In this document: piece after piece, positions 8,425-16,201 of the stretch
How positions within the stretch are numbered: the first letter of the stretch is position 1
Layout: each line of letters starts with the position of its first letter
Assembly (NCBI GenBank): GCA_002422725.1
Contig: DITE01000072.1
Coordinates: 1-16,506 of the forward strand
Source: Bacteroidales bacterium UBA6192
GTDB lineage: Bacteria > Bacteroidota > Bacteroidia > Bacteroidales > F082
DNA: 16,506 nucleotides
Direction of reading: 5' to 3'
Made by a program: the position numbers and the translations under genes
The notes under the pieces: model-generated
Databases searched by the model: none
The model's input: the letters and a program-made list of their open reading frames with translations, nothing else
Told to the model about the DNA's origin: nothing

Positions 8425-8457
8425 ATAAATGAACTGATTAAACGTGAAACGTATTCT

Positions 8458-11433
8458 ATGAAAAACAAATTCATTTTGCTGCTTTTTTCGGCTGCGCTTT
8501 TGCTGGTACGCTGTGAAAACAAAGAAACCTATTATAACCAGCTGTCACAACTGGAGGGGGGTAAAACATTTGCTGTTCCAACAGGCACGGTTGCCGATCA
8601 GTTTGTGCTTAAGCGCTTCCCTGACGCTGCTATTGTGTACTACAACAATGTGTTGGATTGCGCTTTGGCTGTAAAAGGCGGCAAAGCAGATGCAGCAGTG
8701 TACGACAAACCTGTTCTTAAAAACATTGCGGCCAAGAACAGCGGCCTTATTGTTCTGCACGAATTGCTCCTGCCCGACAATTATGGTTTTGCTGTGGATA
8801 AGCAAAACCTGTTATTAAAATCGGCCATTGACGAAGTTCTGGTGATGTTGAAATCAGATGGAACATATCAGGATATGCTCCAAAGATGGTTCCCTGAAAA
8901 AGGTGCTCCTGCCCCAATGCCTGAGATTTCTTTAACAGGTAACCAGGGCACTTTGCTTTTCGGAACCTCAGCATTTACCGAACCCATGTCCTATATGTCA
9001 ACTGATCAGCAGATTGTTGGCTTCGATATTGAGTTTGCCATGCGGATCGCCCAGCATCTGAACAAAAATCTCGAAATCGTCAATTTGGAATTTGGTGCCA
9101 TGTTACCTGCCTTGATTACAGGCAAAGTGGAAATGATCGGTGCAGGACTTTCCATTACCGAAGAAAGGGCAAAAAGTGTTCTTTTTTCAGAGCCCTATTA
9201 TGAAAGTGGATTGGCTGCACTGGTAAAAACCTTGCCGGAAATAATAGAACAAAATGTTTCGGTGGACGAAAAACCAAAAAAAAGCTGGTCCGGAATTGGT
9301 GTGTTATTGGGCTCGATTCATGAAACATATGCATTAAAAAACTATCCGGACGCTAAGATTCTGGCATATAACTCGGTTCCTGATATGCTGATGGCACTCA
9401 ATACGGATAAAGTGCAGGCCGCATTTATGGATCAGTCCTCAGTCAGGGAAGTTCTTTCTGTAAACCAGGATTTTGTGGTGTTGGAAAGCAATTTGTTTGT
9501 GGTTGACATTGCAGCCGGGTTTCATCCAAAATCAACAGAATTAAGGATGGAGTTTAACCAATTTTTGTCTGAAATTAAGGCTGATGGCTCCTATGATGAA
9601 TTGGTAAAACGGTGGCATGAAGATATGCAATCGACGATGCCCGACATATCCAACCCTCAACCCGAGGGAGTGATCAAAATTGGTATCGTGAGTGATATCG
9701 GACTCCCGATGGTTGCAAAAATTGAGGGGCAATGGAAAGGCTTTGATGTTGAACTGGGTAGCCGATTTGCTGCATGGTCGGGTAAAAATCCTGAATGGGT
9801 CGATATGCCTTTTGGCAGTCTGTTGCCTTCACTAGTATCGGGCAAGATTGATATCATCACTTCTTCATTAATGATTACCGAAGAGCGTAAAAAGCAGATC
9901 GATTTTTCAGATCCTTATTTTGCTTCAGGCGTCAGCATTATTGGAAAGAAGGGCAACCTTGATCAGTCCAATGAAAGCAAACTAATTAGTTTAGATGATA
10001 TTGCCAACAAAAAAGTAGGGATTTTTACAGGCACCGTTCATGACGCATTCATGGAAAAGAAATATCCGAATGCAAAGGTGTTCAGGTTTGAAAGCACTGC
10101 TGACATGATGTTGTCGTTGAAAAGCGGCAAAGTGGATGTTGCCATGTTTGATCTGGTTACAGCTGGTCTGGTACTGAAGCGCAATCCTGATCTTGGGATA
10201 CTTACCGACAATGTGCTTGATATGCCGCTCGGTATTGGGTTTAACAAATCGAACCCCGGACTTCTGTATGAATTTAACAATTTTCTTCAGCAAATCAAAC
10301 AGGACGGCTCCTATGACATAATTCACAGGCGATGGTTTGTAGATGATGCCGAAGCAGCAATAATGCCTGACTTTGAAAATCCCGATTCGGAAAGGAAACT
10401 TGTTGCTGGAGTTTCTGTTGAAGATCTTCCTTATGTAGCCATGATGAACGGAAAGTATGTGGGCTTTGATATTGAATTGATCCAGACTTTCGCACAAAGG
10501 TTCAACTATCATCTCGACATCATTACAATCGAATTTCCCGCTCTGGTAGCCGCCCTTTCGTCGGGCAAAGTAGACATGATTGCTGATGGGATTGCCATAA
10601 GCGAAGAGCGTGCAAAACAAATTAATTTTTCTGACCCTTATGCCATTTTCCGGACTGCTGTTATTGCACCAAAAACAAACCTGGCAAAACACCATAATGA
10701 GGTTATTGAAAGCGGTAAAACTCCCTTTTGGCTAAAAGTCTCAGAAAGCTTTTTCAACAACATCATACACGAGAAACGCTACATGATGATATTGAAAGGA
10801 TTATCCGTTACTATCATCATTTCTGTTCTGGCAGCTTTTGTAGGCACCCTATTAGGCGGATTGATCTGTTTTATGCGAATGTCGAAACGCAACGTCATGA
10901 AAACATTTGCTTCTTATTTCATTTCACTCATCAGGGGAACGCCGGTACTGGTTTTACTGATGATCATCTATTATGTGGTGTTTGCCTCGGTCAACATCAA
11001 TCCGCTGGTGGTGGCCGTCATTGCTTTCGGAATCAATTTCGCAGCTTATGTTTCTGAAATGTTCCGCTCGTCAATCGAAAGTATTGATAAAGGTCAAAAG
11101 GAGGCCGGAATAGCATCGGGATTTACTAAAATCCAAACTTTCATACACATCATCATGCCACAGGCCATGCAACGCGTGCTTCCTGTTTATAAAGGCGAAT
11201 TTATTTCACTCGTAAAAATGACCTCCATTGTTGGCTACATAGCTGTAGAAGACCTTACCAAGGCCAGCGACATTATCCGTAGTCGAACTTTCGATGCATT
11301 TTTCCCGTTGATCATGGCTGCCGTGATTTATATCCTTATTGCCTGGTTACTCACCCTGGTACTGGATTATGTCGAAATCAATGTTGACCCCAGAAAACGC
11401 CGCTTAAGTTTTGGAAAGGAATCAAAACAATGA
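8458..11433 (+). CDS. Amino-acid-type ABC transporter fusion: permuted tandem SBP_bac_3 half-domains plus permease
   Basis: The product is 991 residues from ATG 8458, chosen because a signal peptide (KFILLLFSAALLLVRC) begins there; an in-frame ATG at 8347 only adds an uncharged-looking head. The domain order is lobe 2 (about 35-155), lobe 1 (160-258), lobe 2 (278-396), lobe 1 (403-498), lobe 2 (511-638), lobe 1 (645-738), then a permease (about 765-985) with roughly five membrane segments and an EAA loop (EAGIASGF to MPQAM). Each lobe 1 keeps the ligand Arg of the polar amino-acid family (Arg237, Arg477, Arg717 in [TS]EER, before FS[ED]PY). Each lobe 2 keeps the ligand Asp (Asp83, Asp325, Asp565). 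Fusion of SBPs to a permease is known from GlnP-type PAAT transporters, but this offset order is unusual. One permease implies a homodimer. The stop overlaps the ATPase start. The substrate is probably a polar amino acid or a similar small molecule. Confidence 0.88.
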   Translation: MKNKFILLLFSAALLLVRCENKETYYNQLSQLEGGKTFAVPTGTVADQFVLKRFPDAAIVYYNNVLDCALAVKGGKADAAVYDKPVLKNIAAKNSGLIVLHELLLPDNYGFAVDKQNLLLKSAIDEVLVMLKSDGTYQDMLQRWFPEKGAPAPMPEISLTGNQGTLLFGTSAFTEPMSYMSTDQQIVGFDIEFAMRIAQHLNKNLEIVNLEFGAMLPALITGKVEMIGAGLSITEERAKSVLFSEPYYESGLAALVKTLPEIIEQNVSVDEKPKKSWSGIGVLLGSIHETYALKNYPDAKILAYNSVPDMLMALNTDKVQAAFMDQSSVREVLSVNQDFVVLESNLFVVDIAAGFHPKSTELRMEFNQFLSEIKADGSYDELVKRWHEDMQSTMPDISNPQPEGVIKIGIVSDIGLPMVAKIEGQWKGFDVELGSRFAAWSGKNPEWVDMPFGSLLPSLVSGKIDIITSSLMITEERKKQIDFSDPYFASGVSIIGKKGNLDQSNESKLISLDDIANKKVGIFTGTVHDAFMEKKYPNAKVFRFESTADMMLSLKSGKVDVAMFDLVTAGLVLKRNPDLGILTDNVLDMPLGIGFNKSNPGLLYEFNNFLQQIKQDGSYDIIHRRWFVDDAEAAIMPDFENPDSERKLVAGVSVEDLPYVAMMNGKYVGFDIELIQTFAQRFNYHLDIITIEFPALVAALSSGKVDMIADGIAISEERAKQINFSDPYAIFRTAVIAPKTNLAKHHNEVIESGKTPFWLKVSESFFNNIIHEKRYMMILKGLSVTIIISVLAAFVGTLLGGLICFMRMSKRNVMKTFASYFISLIRGTPVLVLLMIIYYVVFASVNINPLVVAVIAFGINFAAYVSEMFRSSIESIDKGQKEAGIASGFTKIQTFIHIIMPQAMQRVLPVYKGEFISLVKMTSIVGYIAVEDLTKASDIIRSRTFDAFFPLIMAAVIYILIAWLLTLVLDYVEINVDPRKRRLSFGKESKQ

Positions 11434-12512
11434 TCAGAATACGCAACCTATCGAAACATTATGGCAACCTGATCGTGTTGAAAGATGTTAGTGTGGATAT
11501 CCGCAAAGGTGAAGTCATCACGGTTATCGGGCCTTCAGGAACCGGAAAAAGCACGCTGCTCCGCTGCATAAACCTGCTCGAAGCTCCCACTGGTGGAAGC
11601 ATCACAATTGATGAGGTGCCCTTGTTGGACAAAACCACCAATGTGCCCAAAATAAGGCAGCGTATGGGAATGGTTTTTCAGTCGTTCAATCTGTATGCAC
11701 ACTTAACAGTGTTGGAAAACATTACCTTAGGTCCGATCAAACTGCTCCATAAAAACAAATCCGAAGCAGAATCAAAAGCAATCGAATTGCTTAAACTTGT
11801 TGGATTGGCCGAGAAAGCACATAGCTTGCCTGAAGAGCTTTCTGGCGGACAAAAACAAAGGGTTGCCATTGCCCGTTGCATGGCCATGGAACCCGAAATC
11901 CTGCTTTTCGACGAACCCACTTCGGCCCTTGACCCTACTATGGTTAGCGAGGTGCTGGCAGTTATCAGGCGACTCTCGAAAGAGGGCATGACCATGATTA
12001 TCGTTACCCATGAAATGGAATTTGCACGAAACATTTCGAGCAGGGTCTTTTATATGGATGAAGGAATCATTTACGAAGAAGGCCCTCCTGATCAGATATT
12101 TGAGAATCCTGTGAGGAAAAAAACAAGGGCTTTTATCCACCGTATCCGTAGCCTCGACCTGCATATCTCATCAATTGATTATGATCTTTACGCCATTCAG
12201 GCCGAGATGCTTACGTTTTGCGACAAGCACTTTATACCTCATAGAGTATCTGATTTTGCTCTGCTCGTGGCCGAAGAAGTATTGCTGCTTCAAAAGGATT
12301 ATTCCGACATTCACCTGAAACTATCTTACTCGGAAAAAGACGGAACACTTAACTTCGTTTGTGACAGTGCCGGATTACCTGAAAATCCGCTTAAAGAAGA
12401 AGTCGGGGAGGATGATATCGGACTGAAACTTATTCTGGGCAGGTGTCAGACGGTCGAATACAGCTTCGAAAACAACAGAAATATCCTATTGCTCAAAATC
12501 AAAAATTCCTGA
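11430..12512 (+). CDS. PAAT-family ABC transporter ATPase fused to a degenerate RsbW-like (HATPase) domain
   Basis: Residues 1-240 are a complete GlnQ/HisP-like ATPase: Walker A GPSGTGKST (34-42), Q-loop Gln84, signature LSGGQ (137-141), Walker B ILLFDEP (157-163) and switch His194. The family normally ends here, at about 240-245 residues. A further 120 residues follow. ALLVAEEVLLL (277-287) aligns with the RsbW/SpoIIAB motif that ends in the N-box Asn, CDSAG (311-315) with the D-x-G nucleotide box, and IGLKLILGRCQTVEY (330-344) with the GLGLxLI segment and last strands. The N-box Asn is replaced by a hydrophobic residue and the D-x-G is altered, so this domain probably does not hydrolyse ATP and may act as a docking module. 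The start overlaps the permease stop (ATGA), with GGAAAGGA just upstream. It should power the preceding permease. The ATPase call is near certain; the tail assignment is an inference from motif order. Confidence 0.9.
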   Translation: MIRIRNLSKHYGNLIVLKDVSVDIRKGEVITVIGPSGTGKSTLLRCINLLEAPTGGSITIDEVPLLDKTTNVPKIRQRMGMVFQSFNLYAHLTVLENITLGPIKLLHKNKSEAESKAIELLKLVGLAEKAHSLPEELSGGQKQRVAIARCMAMEPEILLFDEPTSALDPTMVSEVLAVIRRLSKEGMTMIIVTHEMEFARNISSRVFYMDEGIIYEEGPPDQIFENPVRKKTRAFIHRIRSLDLHISSIDYDLYAIQAEMLTFCDKHFIPHRVSDFALLVAEEVLLLQKDYSDIHLKLSYSEKDGTLNFVCDSAGLPENPLKEEVGEDDIGLKLILGRCQTVEYSFENNRNILLLKIKNS

Positions 12513-12583
12513 CAAGGGATCATCAATAAATAAAGCATGATGCCATTGAAAACATGCTCTAAAAAGCAGGAAGGAAAATCACG

Positions 12584-14809
12584 ATGAAAATTATACTGGA
12601 TAATAAAAACAGGGTTGCAACACCCGTTGGGCGTCTCGATGCCTTGAGTAGCAACGATTTTGAAGTGGCATTGCAAAGCCTGCTCACAAGCGGGAACTCG
12701 CTGGTTGTTGATCTGTCACAATGTACCTATTTATCAAGTGCCGGAATCAGGGTACTGCTCAAAACGAAAAAAAGTCTGGTTGCAAAAAAAGGCGATGTGA
12801 TCTTATGCTCAATGCTTCCCGAGGTATTTCAGGTGATTGAAATGGCTGGTCTGCACCGTGTTTTTCGCATTGCAGAAAGTCTTAAGGCAGCTTTGATTGC
12901 CATCAGGGCCATGGAGGATAAAACCAATGAAACAATAGCATTTGAGGCTGACAAAATTAAATATGTTTTCAAGGTGTCTGATTCCGGTGGCCAGACTGCC
13001 AGAATATGGCACGACGATGGGATTGTAAGTTACAACGAACTGGGATTTTCTGTTGGTTTTGGTTCACCAGCTGAGGTTGGATCAGAGGCAGGTTTAGTTT
13101 CAGGTCTATTTGTTACTGCAGGCCACTGCGCTGGTTTTATACCGGACAACATACATCAGGAAGCTGACTTCAGGGTTTCAAACGACACAACAAGAGCCGG
13201 CATACAGTTGGAACAAGCGATATCATTTTCAGAACAGTTTTCCGGTTTTATGCAATTGAGTGAATCGGGAAATATTTCGCTTCACCAGCTGGCCAGAGCA
13301 TCCGAAGCAATCAAATTGAAACTTGAAAATCGCCCTGAACTGATGTTGATGGCTATCTTCAACCCCAGTCCGGCCGCACCTACCTTTACTGTGGCACTTT
13401 TGGCCGACAATTCCTTCAGAGAATACGTGACGAAAGACAATTTGCAGCGTTTTCAACAATGGCTTCCTGATGAAAAACACCCACTCATAGGTGCAAGCTT
13501 CGGATTGGCCGAACCGGGCAATTATAAGCCGGATGACTCACTGGAACAATTTGCAAGCAATGTGCTTTCAATTGAAAACATAGTAGAGATCCGCTCAATA
13601 AATATGGAGGAAATTATAGAGGATCCTCAAATCTGGGTTTTTTATTCCAATGACCTGAAAAATGCCGCTTCGGGCAGGTTGCAGATTGAAACCGCTCCCG
13701 GAATGATTTTTGAACCTCATAAAGAATTTCTGACAAGACGTTTATATTTGGATTCGTCCAAAATAGTGATCCGGCAACTTCATGGTGGTTATTCAGCTCA
13801 AACCTATGAGGTTGCCTCCTTTGATGCTGAAGGCAGGAAAATGCGTCCAACTGTGCTTAAAATTGCCAACCGTGCCATGATCGAACGCGAGTCTGACCGA
13901 TGCAAACAATATGCAATGCCCTACATTTTGAACAACAGTGCTATGGTACTGGGTACAGAATACTATGGTGAAACAGGTGCTTTGCGCTACAATTTTGTCG
14001 GAATTGGAGGTGAGTCAAGCCAGCTGAAATGGCTCACCCATCACTATCAACAATCTGACATGGCTGTTTTGGAACCCCTTTTTGATAAAATATTCCTCCA
14101 GATTTTAAAGCCCTGGTATGGACAAGCGGTTAAGAAAACCATTTTTCCATACAAAGACCATGACCCGACTTTTACGTTTTTCCCGCATATCTTTGAAACC
14201 GTCAACGAGCTGTTTTCCATTTCTGCTGATGAACAATATATCGGGATCAAAGAAGCTGAAAAACCTGTCCTGAGCCCGTATTGGTTTCTGAAACATGAAT
14301 ACTCACGCCGTCGCGAAGAAGGAATGGAGTATCTCACCGGAATCTGTCATGGTGACCTGAACATGCAAAATATTTTGCTTGACGAATCCATGAATGTGTA
14401 TCTCATCGATTTTTCAGAAACCAAACCACGCTCGCTCATTTCTGATTTTGCCCGTCTCGAAGCTATTTTTCTGGTTGATAATGCGCCCCTCGACAACGAA
14501 GATGATATGAATCATTATCTGCATTTCATCCGGGCATTTTACTCTACGGATCAATTGGATGCCGTTCCGGAAATTACCTATACCGGTCGGCATAAAGAAA
14601 GTGTGTTCAAAAATGTTGACCTGACCTTGAAAATGAGGGCATTTGCTTTCAGTTGTACAAACAATAATCCCGACCCCACACCGTACTATTTTGCGCTGCT
14701 CGAATGGATATTGCCCATTGTCTGCTATTTTAGTAAACCGATAGCCCACAAACGGCTTTCGATGATTGTGTCTTCGATGCTTTGCGAGAAGGTGATGAAG
14801 CGAAATTAA
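12584..14809 (+). CDS. STAS domain - unassigned domain - aminoglycoside-phosphotransferase-like kinase fusion
   Basis: This is a 741-residue protein. Residues 1-108 are a STAS (anti-sigma antagonist) domain: VVDLSQCTYLSSAGIRVLL places Ser52 at the phospho-acceptor position of SpoIIAA/RsbV. Residues about 112-385 are unassigned; they contain LGFSVGFGSPAE and VSGLFVTAGHCAGFIPD. Residues about 392-741 have a kinase fold of the APH/choline-kinase type: glycine-rich loop HGGYSAQ (400-406), Lys426 in VLKIAN, Glu434 or Glu436 as helix-C acid, catalytic HGDLNMQN (His589, Asp591, Asn596) and metal-binding Asp609 in LIDFSE. All catalytic residues are present, so the kinase is probably active; its substrate is unknown. 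Whether it is a small-molecule or protein kinase cannot be decided. A strong Shine-Dalgarno AGGAAGG (12568-12574) lies 9 bases upstream. The gene follows the ATPase by 71 bases and is probably in the same operon. Confidence 0.85.
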   Translation: MKIILDNKNRVATPVGRLDALSSNDFEVALQSLLTSGNSLVVDLSQCTYLSSAGIRVLLKTKKSLVAKKGDVILCSMLPEVFQVIEMAGLHRVFRIAESLKAALIAIRAMEDKTNETIAFEADKIKYVFKVSDSGGQTARIWHDDGIVSYNELGFSVGFGSPAEVGSEAGLVSGLFVTAGHCAGFIPDNIHQEADFRVSNDTTRAGIQLEQAISFSEQFSGFMQLSESGNISLHQLARASEAIKLKLENRPELMLMAIFNPSPAAPTFTVALLADNSFREYVTKDNLQRFQQWLPDEKHPLIGASFGLAEPGNYKPDDSLEQFASNVLSIENIVEIRSINMEEIIEDPQIWVFYSNDLKNAASGRLQIETAPGMIFEPHKEFLTRRLYLDSSKIVIRQLHGGYSAQTYEVASFDAEGRKMRPTVLKIANRAMIERESDRCKQYAMPYILNNSAMVLGTEYYGETGALRYNFVGIGGESSQLKWLTHHYQQSDMAVLEPLFDKIFLQILKPWYGQAVKKTIFPYKDHDPTFTFFPHIFETVNELFSISADEQYIGIKEAEKPVLSPYWFLKHEYSRRREEGMEYLTGICHGDLNMQNILLDESMNVYLIDFSETKPRSLISDFARLEAIFLVDNAPLDNEDDMNHYLHFIRAFYSTDQLDAVPEITYTGRHKESVFKNVDLTLKMRAFAFSCTNNNPDPTPYYFALLEWILPIVCYFSKPIAHKRLSMIVSSMLCEKVMKRN

Positions 14810-14864
14810 TATTATAATTGTGATCATTTCACCATCTGGAAACATGACAAAGCAAAGTCAATAT

Positions 14865-14892
14865 ATATAGTAGTTTAATAAAACTATTATAT
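14865..14892. terminator. AT-rich hairpin after the STAS-kinase gene, possible terminator or operator
   Basis: A 12-bp stem (14865-14876 with 14881-14892, one G-U pair) closes a 4-base loop AATA. It lies 55 bases after the stop of the STAS-kinase gene and 42 before the GNAT start. The stem is almost all A-T, and no clean T-run follows. It could be a weak terminator separating the GNAT gene from the operon, or a binding site near the GNAT promoter. Confidence 0.3.
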
Positions 14893-14934
14893 TTACTGTT
14901 CAATTTTCATTGTCCATCTAAATAAGGGATTTTT

Positions 14935-15795
14935 ATGAAAATCGATCAACTGAACTTTAAAAAATTAACCCTAAACGAACTGGGCATTTTGGTTGATTGG
15001 GCCAGAGACGAGGGCTGGAATCCAGGGCCGCATGATGCTGAAGTATTCTATACTGCTGATCCTGACGGACATTATGGTTACTTTCTGGAGGATGAAATGA
15101 TAGCTGGTGGATCAATAGTATCTTATGGAGGAGTTTTTGGATTCATGGGGCTGTTTATTGTGAAGCCTGAGTACAGGTCATTGGGTATTGGCCGAAGCCT
15201 CTGGTATCAGCGGCGCGATTTGCTTTTGTCGCGGTTGGTTTCAGGAGCATCAGTTGGTATGGATGGTGTGGTAGCCATGCAGCCATTTTACCGTAAGGGC
15301 GGCTTCGAAACGGCTTTCAGAGATGAGCGTCACATGAACATAGGCCATGCCTTTCCGTCCGACCCTCACATTTCAGCCATTGAAGCATCTGATTTTGATT
15401 CCATCCTAACTTTCGACAGCCAATGTTTTGGTTTTCAGCGACCTCAGTTTCTGAAACCCTGGTTAAATCTTCCCGGAAACAGCTGTTTTAAATATGTAAA
15501 AGACGGCCAGTTGATGGGGTTTGCCATCATGCGCAAGGCCCATTCAGGCTACAAAATATGTCCGCTTTTTGCCAACGACGGATTTGTTGCCGAAGCATTA
15601 TACCAGGCCTGCCTGAATGCTGCCCGGGGCGAGAAGGTTTTTCTGGATATTCCGGTTACCAATCCTGCAGCAATTGAACTGATCAAAAGACACGATACGA
15701 CTTATGTTTTTGAGTGTGCCAGAATGTATTATGGTAAAGTGCCAGAGGTGAATCTGCATAAGATTTTCGGTATTACCACTTTTGAACTTGGATAA
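14935..15795 (+). CDS. GNAT-family N-acetyltransferase with C-terminal Acetyltransf_18-like domain
   Basis: The 286-residue product starts with EGWNPGPHDAEVFYTADPDG (26-45), a motif common in two-domain GNAT proteins. The acetyl-CoA pyrophosphate-binding loop is YRSLGIGRSLW (80-90, R-x-x-G-x-G), followed by FYRKGGF (118-124) at the end of the fold. Residues about 145-286 form the second half typical of this family: SGYKICPLFAND, VFLDIPVTNPAAIELI, ECARMYYGK and the terminal KIFGITTFELG. Length and ending match full-length relatives, so it is intact. The acyl acceptor is unknown; free amino acids, amines and proteins are all possible. AAGGGA (14924-14929) precedes the start by 5 bases. The 125-bp gap and hairpin before it mean co-transcription with the STAS-kinase gene is possible but not shown. 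Confidence 0.9.
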   Translation: MKIDQLNFKKLTLNELGILVDWARDEGWNPGPHDAEVFYTADPDGHYGYFLEDEMIAGGSIVSYGGVFGFMGLFIVKPEYRSLGIGRSLWYQRRDLLLSRLVSGASVGMDGVVAMQPFYRKGGFETAFRDERHMNIGHAFPSDPHISAIEASDFDSILTFDSQCFGFQRPQFLKPWLNLPGNSCFKYVKDGQLMGFAIMRKAHSGYKICPLFANDGFVAEALYQACLNAARGEKVFLDIPVTNPAAIELIKRHDTTYVFECARMYYGKVPEVNLHKIFGITTFELG

Positions 15796-15821
15796 GAAAA
15801 AACAATCCTAAAAAACAAAAT

Positions 15822-16081
15822 ATGAAACCCATCAATGTGTTCTCAATCATGTTGATCATGACTGCAGGTTGTGATTATAACAAGGAAGATGCCTTAAGCC
15901 ATCTAAAATTATTGCTGAGAAAATGTACGAATCTGTTAAAAGAATGATTTAAAACGGAAATTTAAATTTTCTTCATTCAAGTACTGGGATAAAATGGGCA
16001 CTTCTACATCTCAAAAGTGTTAATGATGAGGAAATTATTTAATACCTTGATGGTGCACAAAAATCTTCAAAAATGATCTGA
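15822..16081 (+). pseudogene. Decayed small lipoprotein gene (frameshift plus in-frame stops)
   Basis: ATG at 15822 opens a 41-codon frame beginning MKPINVFSIMLIMTAGC, a convincing lipoprotein signal with the lipobox TAGC, and ending at TGA 15945-15947. A different frame, shifted near 15890-15905, then reads protein-like: KIIAEKMYESVKRMI to TAA 15950. It continues after the stop as NGNLNFLHSSTGIKWALLHL with KSVNDEEII to TAA 16040, then YLDGAQKSSKMI to TGA 16079-16081. This pattern suggests one ancestral lipoprotein of about 90 residues broken by a frameshift and at least two internal stops. Sequencing error could explain the frameshift but not all the stops. No family is recognised. Alternatively, only the 41-residue lipopeptide is real. 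Confidence 0.45.
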
Positions 16082-16175
16082 AAAGTGCTGTAGGTTATTA
16101 TATCCATAGTTGCAAGTACAAATTTCATAATCCGTTTGGCATCTAATTTTTTGTCTTTTAGACTACCTAACAAAA

Positions 16176-16192
16176 TTTAGAATTATTCTAAA
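16176..16192. promoter_or_regulatory. 17-bp perfect palindrome, Fur/PerR-like 7-1-7 operator
   Basis: TTTAGAAT T ATTCTAAA has perfect 8-bp arms around a single central base. The inner 15 bases have the 7-1-7 layout bound by Fur-superfamily regulators, closest to Per-box-like sites. It sits about 80 bases upstream of the promoter at 16272-16302 and in no gene. The regulated gene is uncertain; a gene to the right or an uncalled small RNA are options. Confidence 0.4.
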
Positions 16193-16201
16193 CTATGACA
16201 C

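Noticed and set aside
8347..8457. 37-codon N-terminal extension of the transporter fusion starting at ATG 8347
   Set aside because: It precedes a proper signal peptide starting at 8458 and lies mostly upstream of the probable transcription start near 8430.
9991..10695. 234-codon minus-strand frame
   Set aside because: It is antisense to the conserved substrate-binding repeats, has no recognisable domain, and is explained by codon use on the plus strand.
12534..12558. AGCATG / CATGCT inverted repeat before the STAS-kinase gene
   Set aside because: Only 6-bp arms with a 13-base spacer; too weak to call an operator or terminator.
12537..12587. 16-residue leader-like frame (MMPLKTCSKKQEGKSR) whose TGA overlaps the STAS-kinase ATG
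   Set aside because: The layout is attractive for coupling, but a frame this short is expected by chance and it has no Shine-Dalgarno of its own.
14414..14845. 143-codon minus-strand frame
   Set aside because: It lies opposite the kinase catalytic region, whose motifs (HGDLNMQN, IDFSE) are intact on the plus strand.
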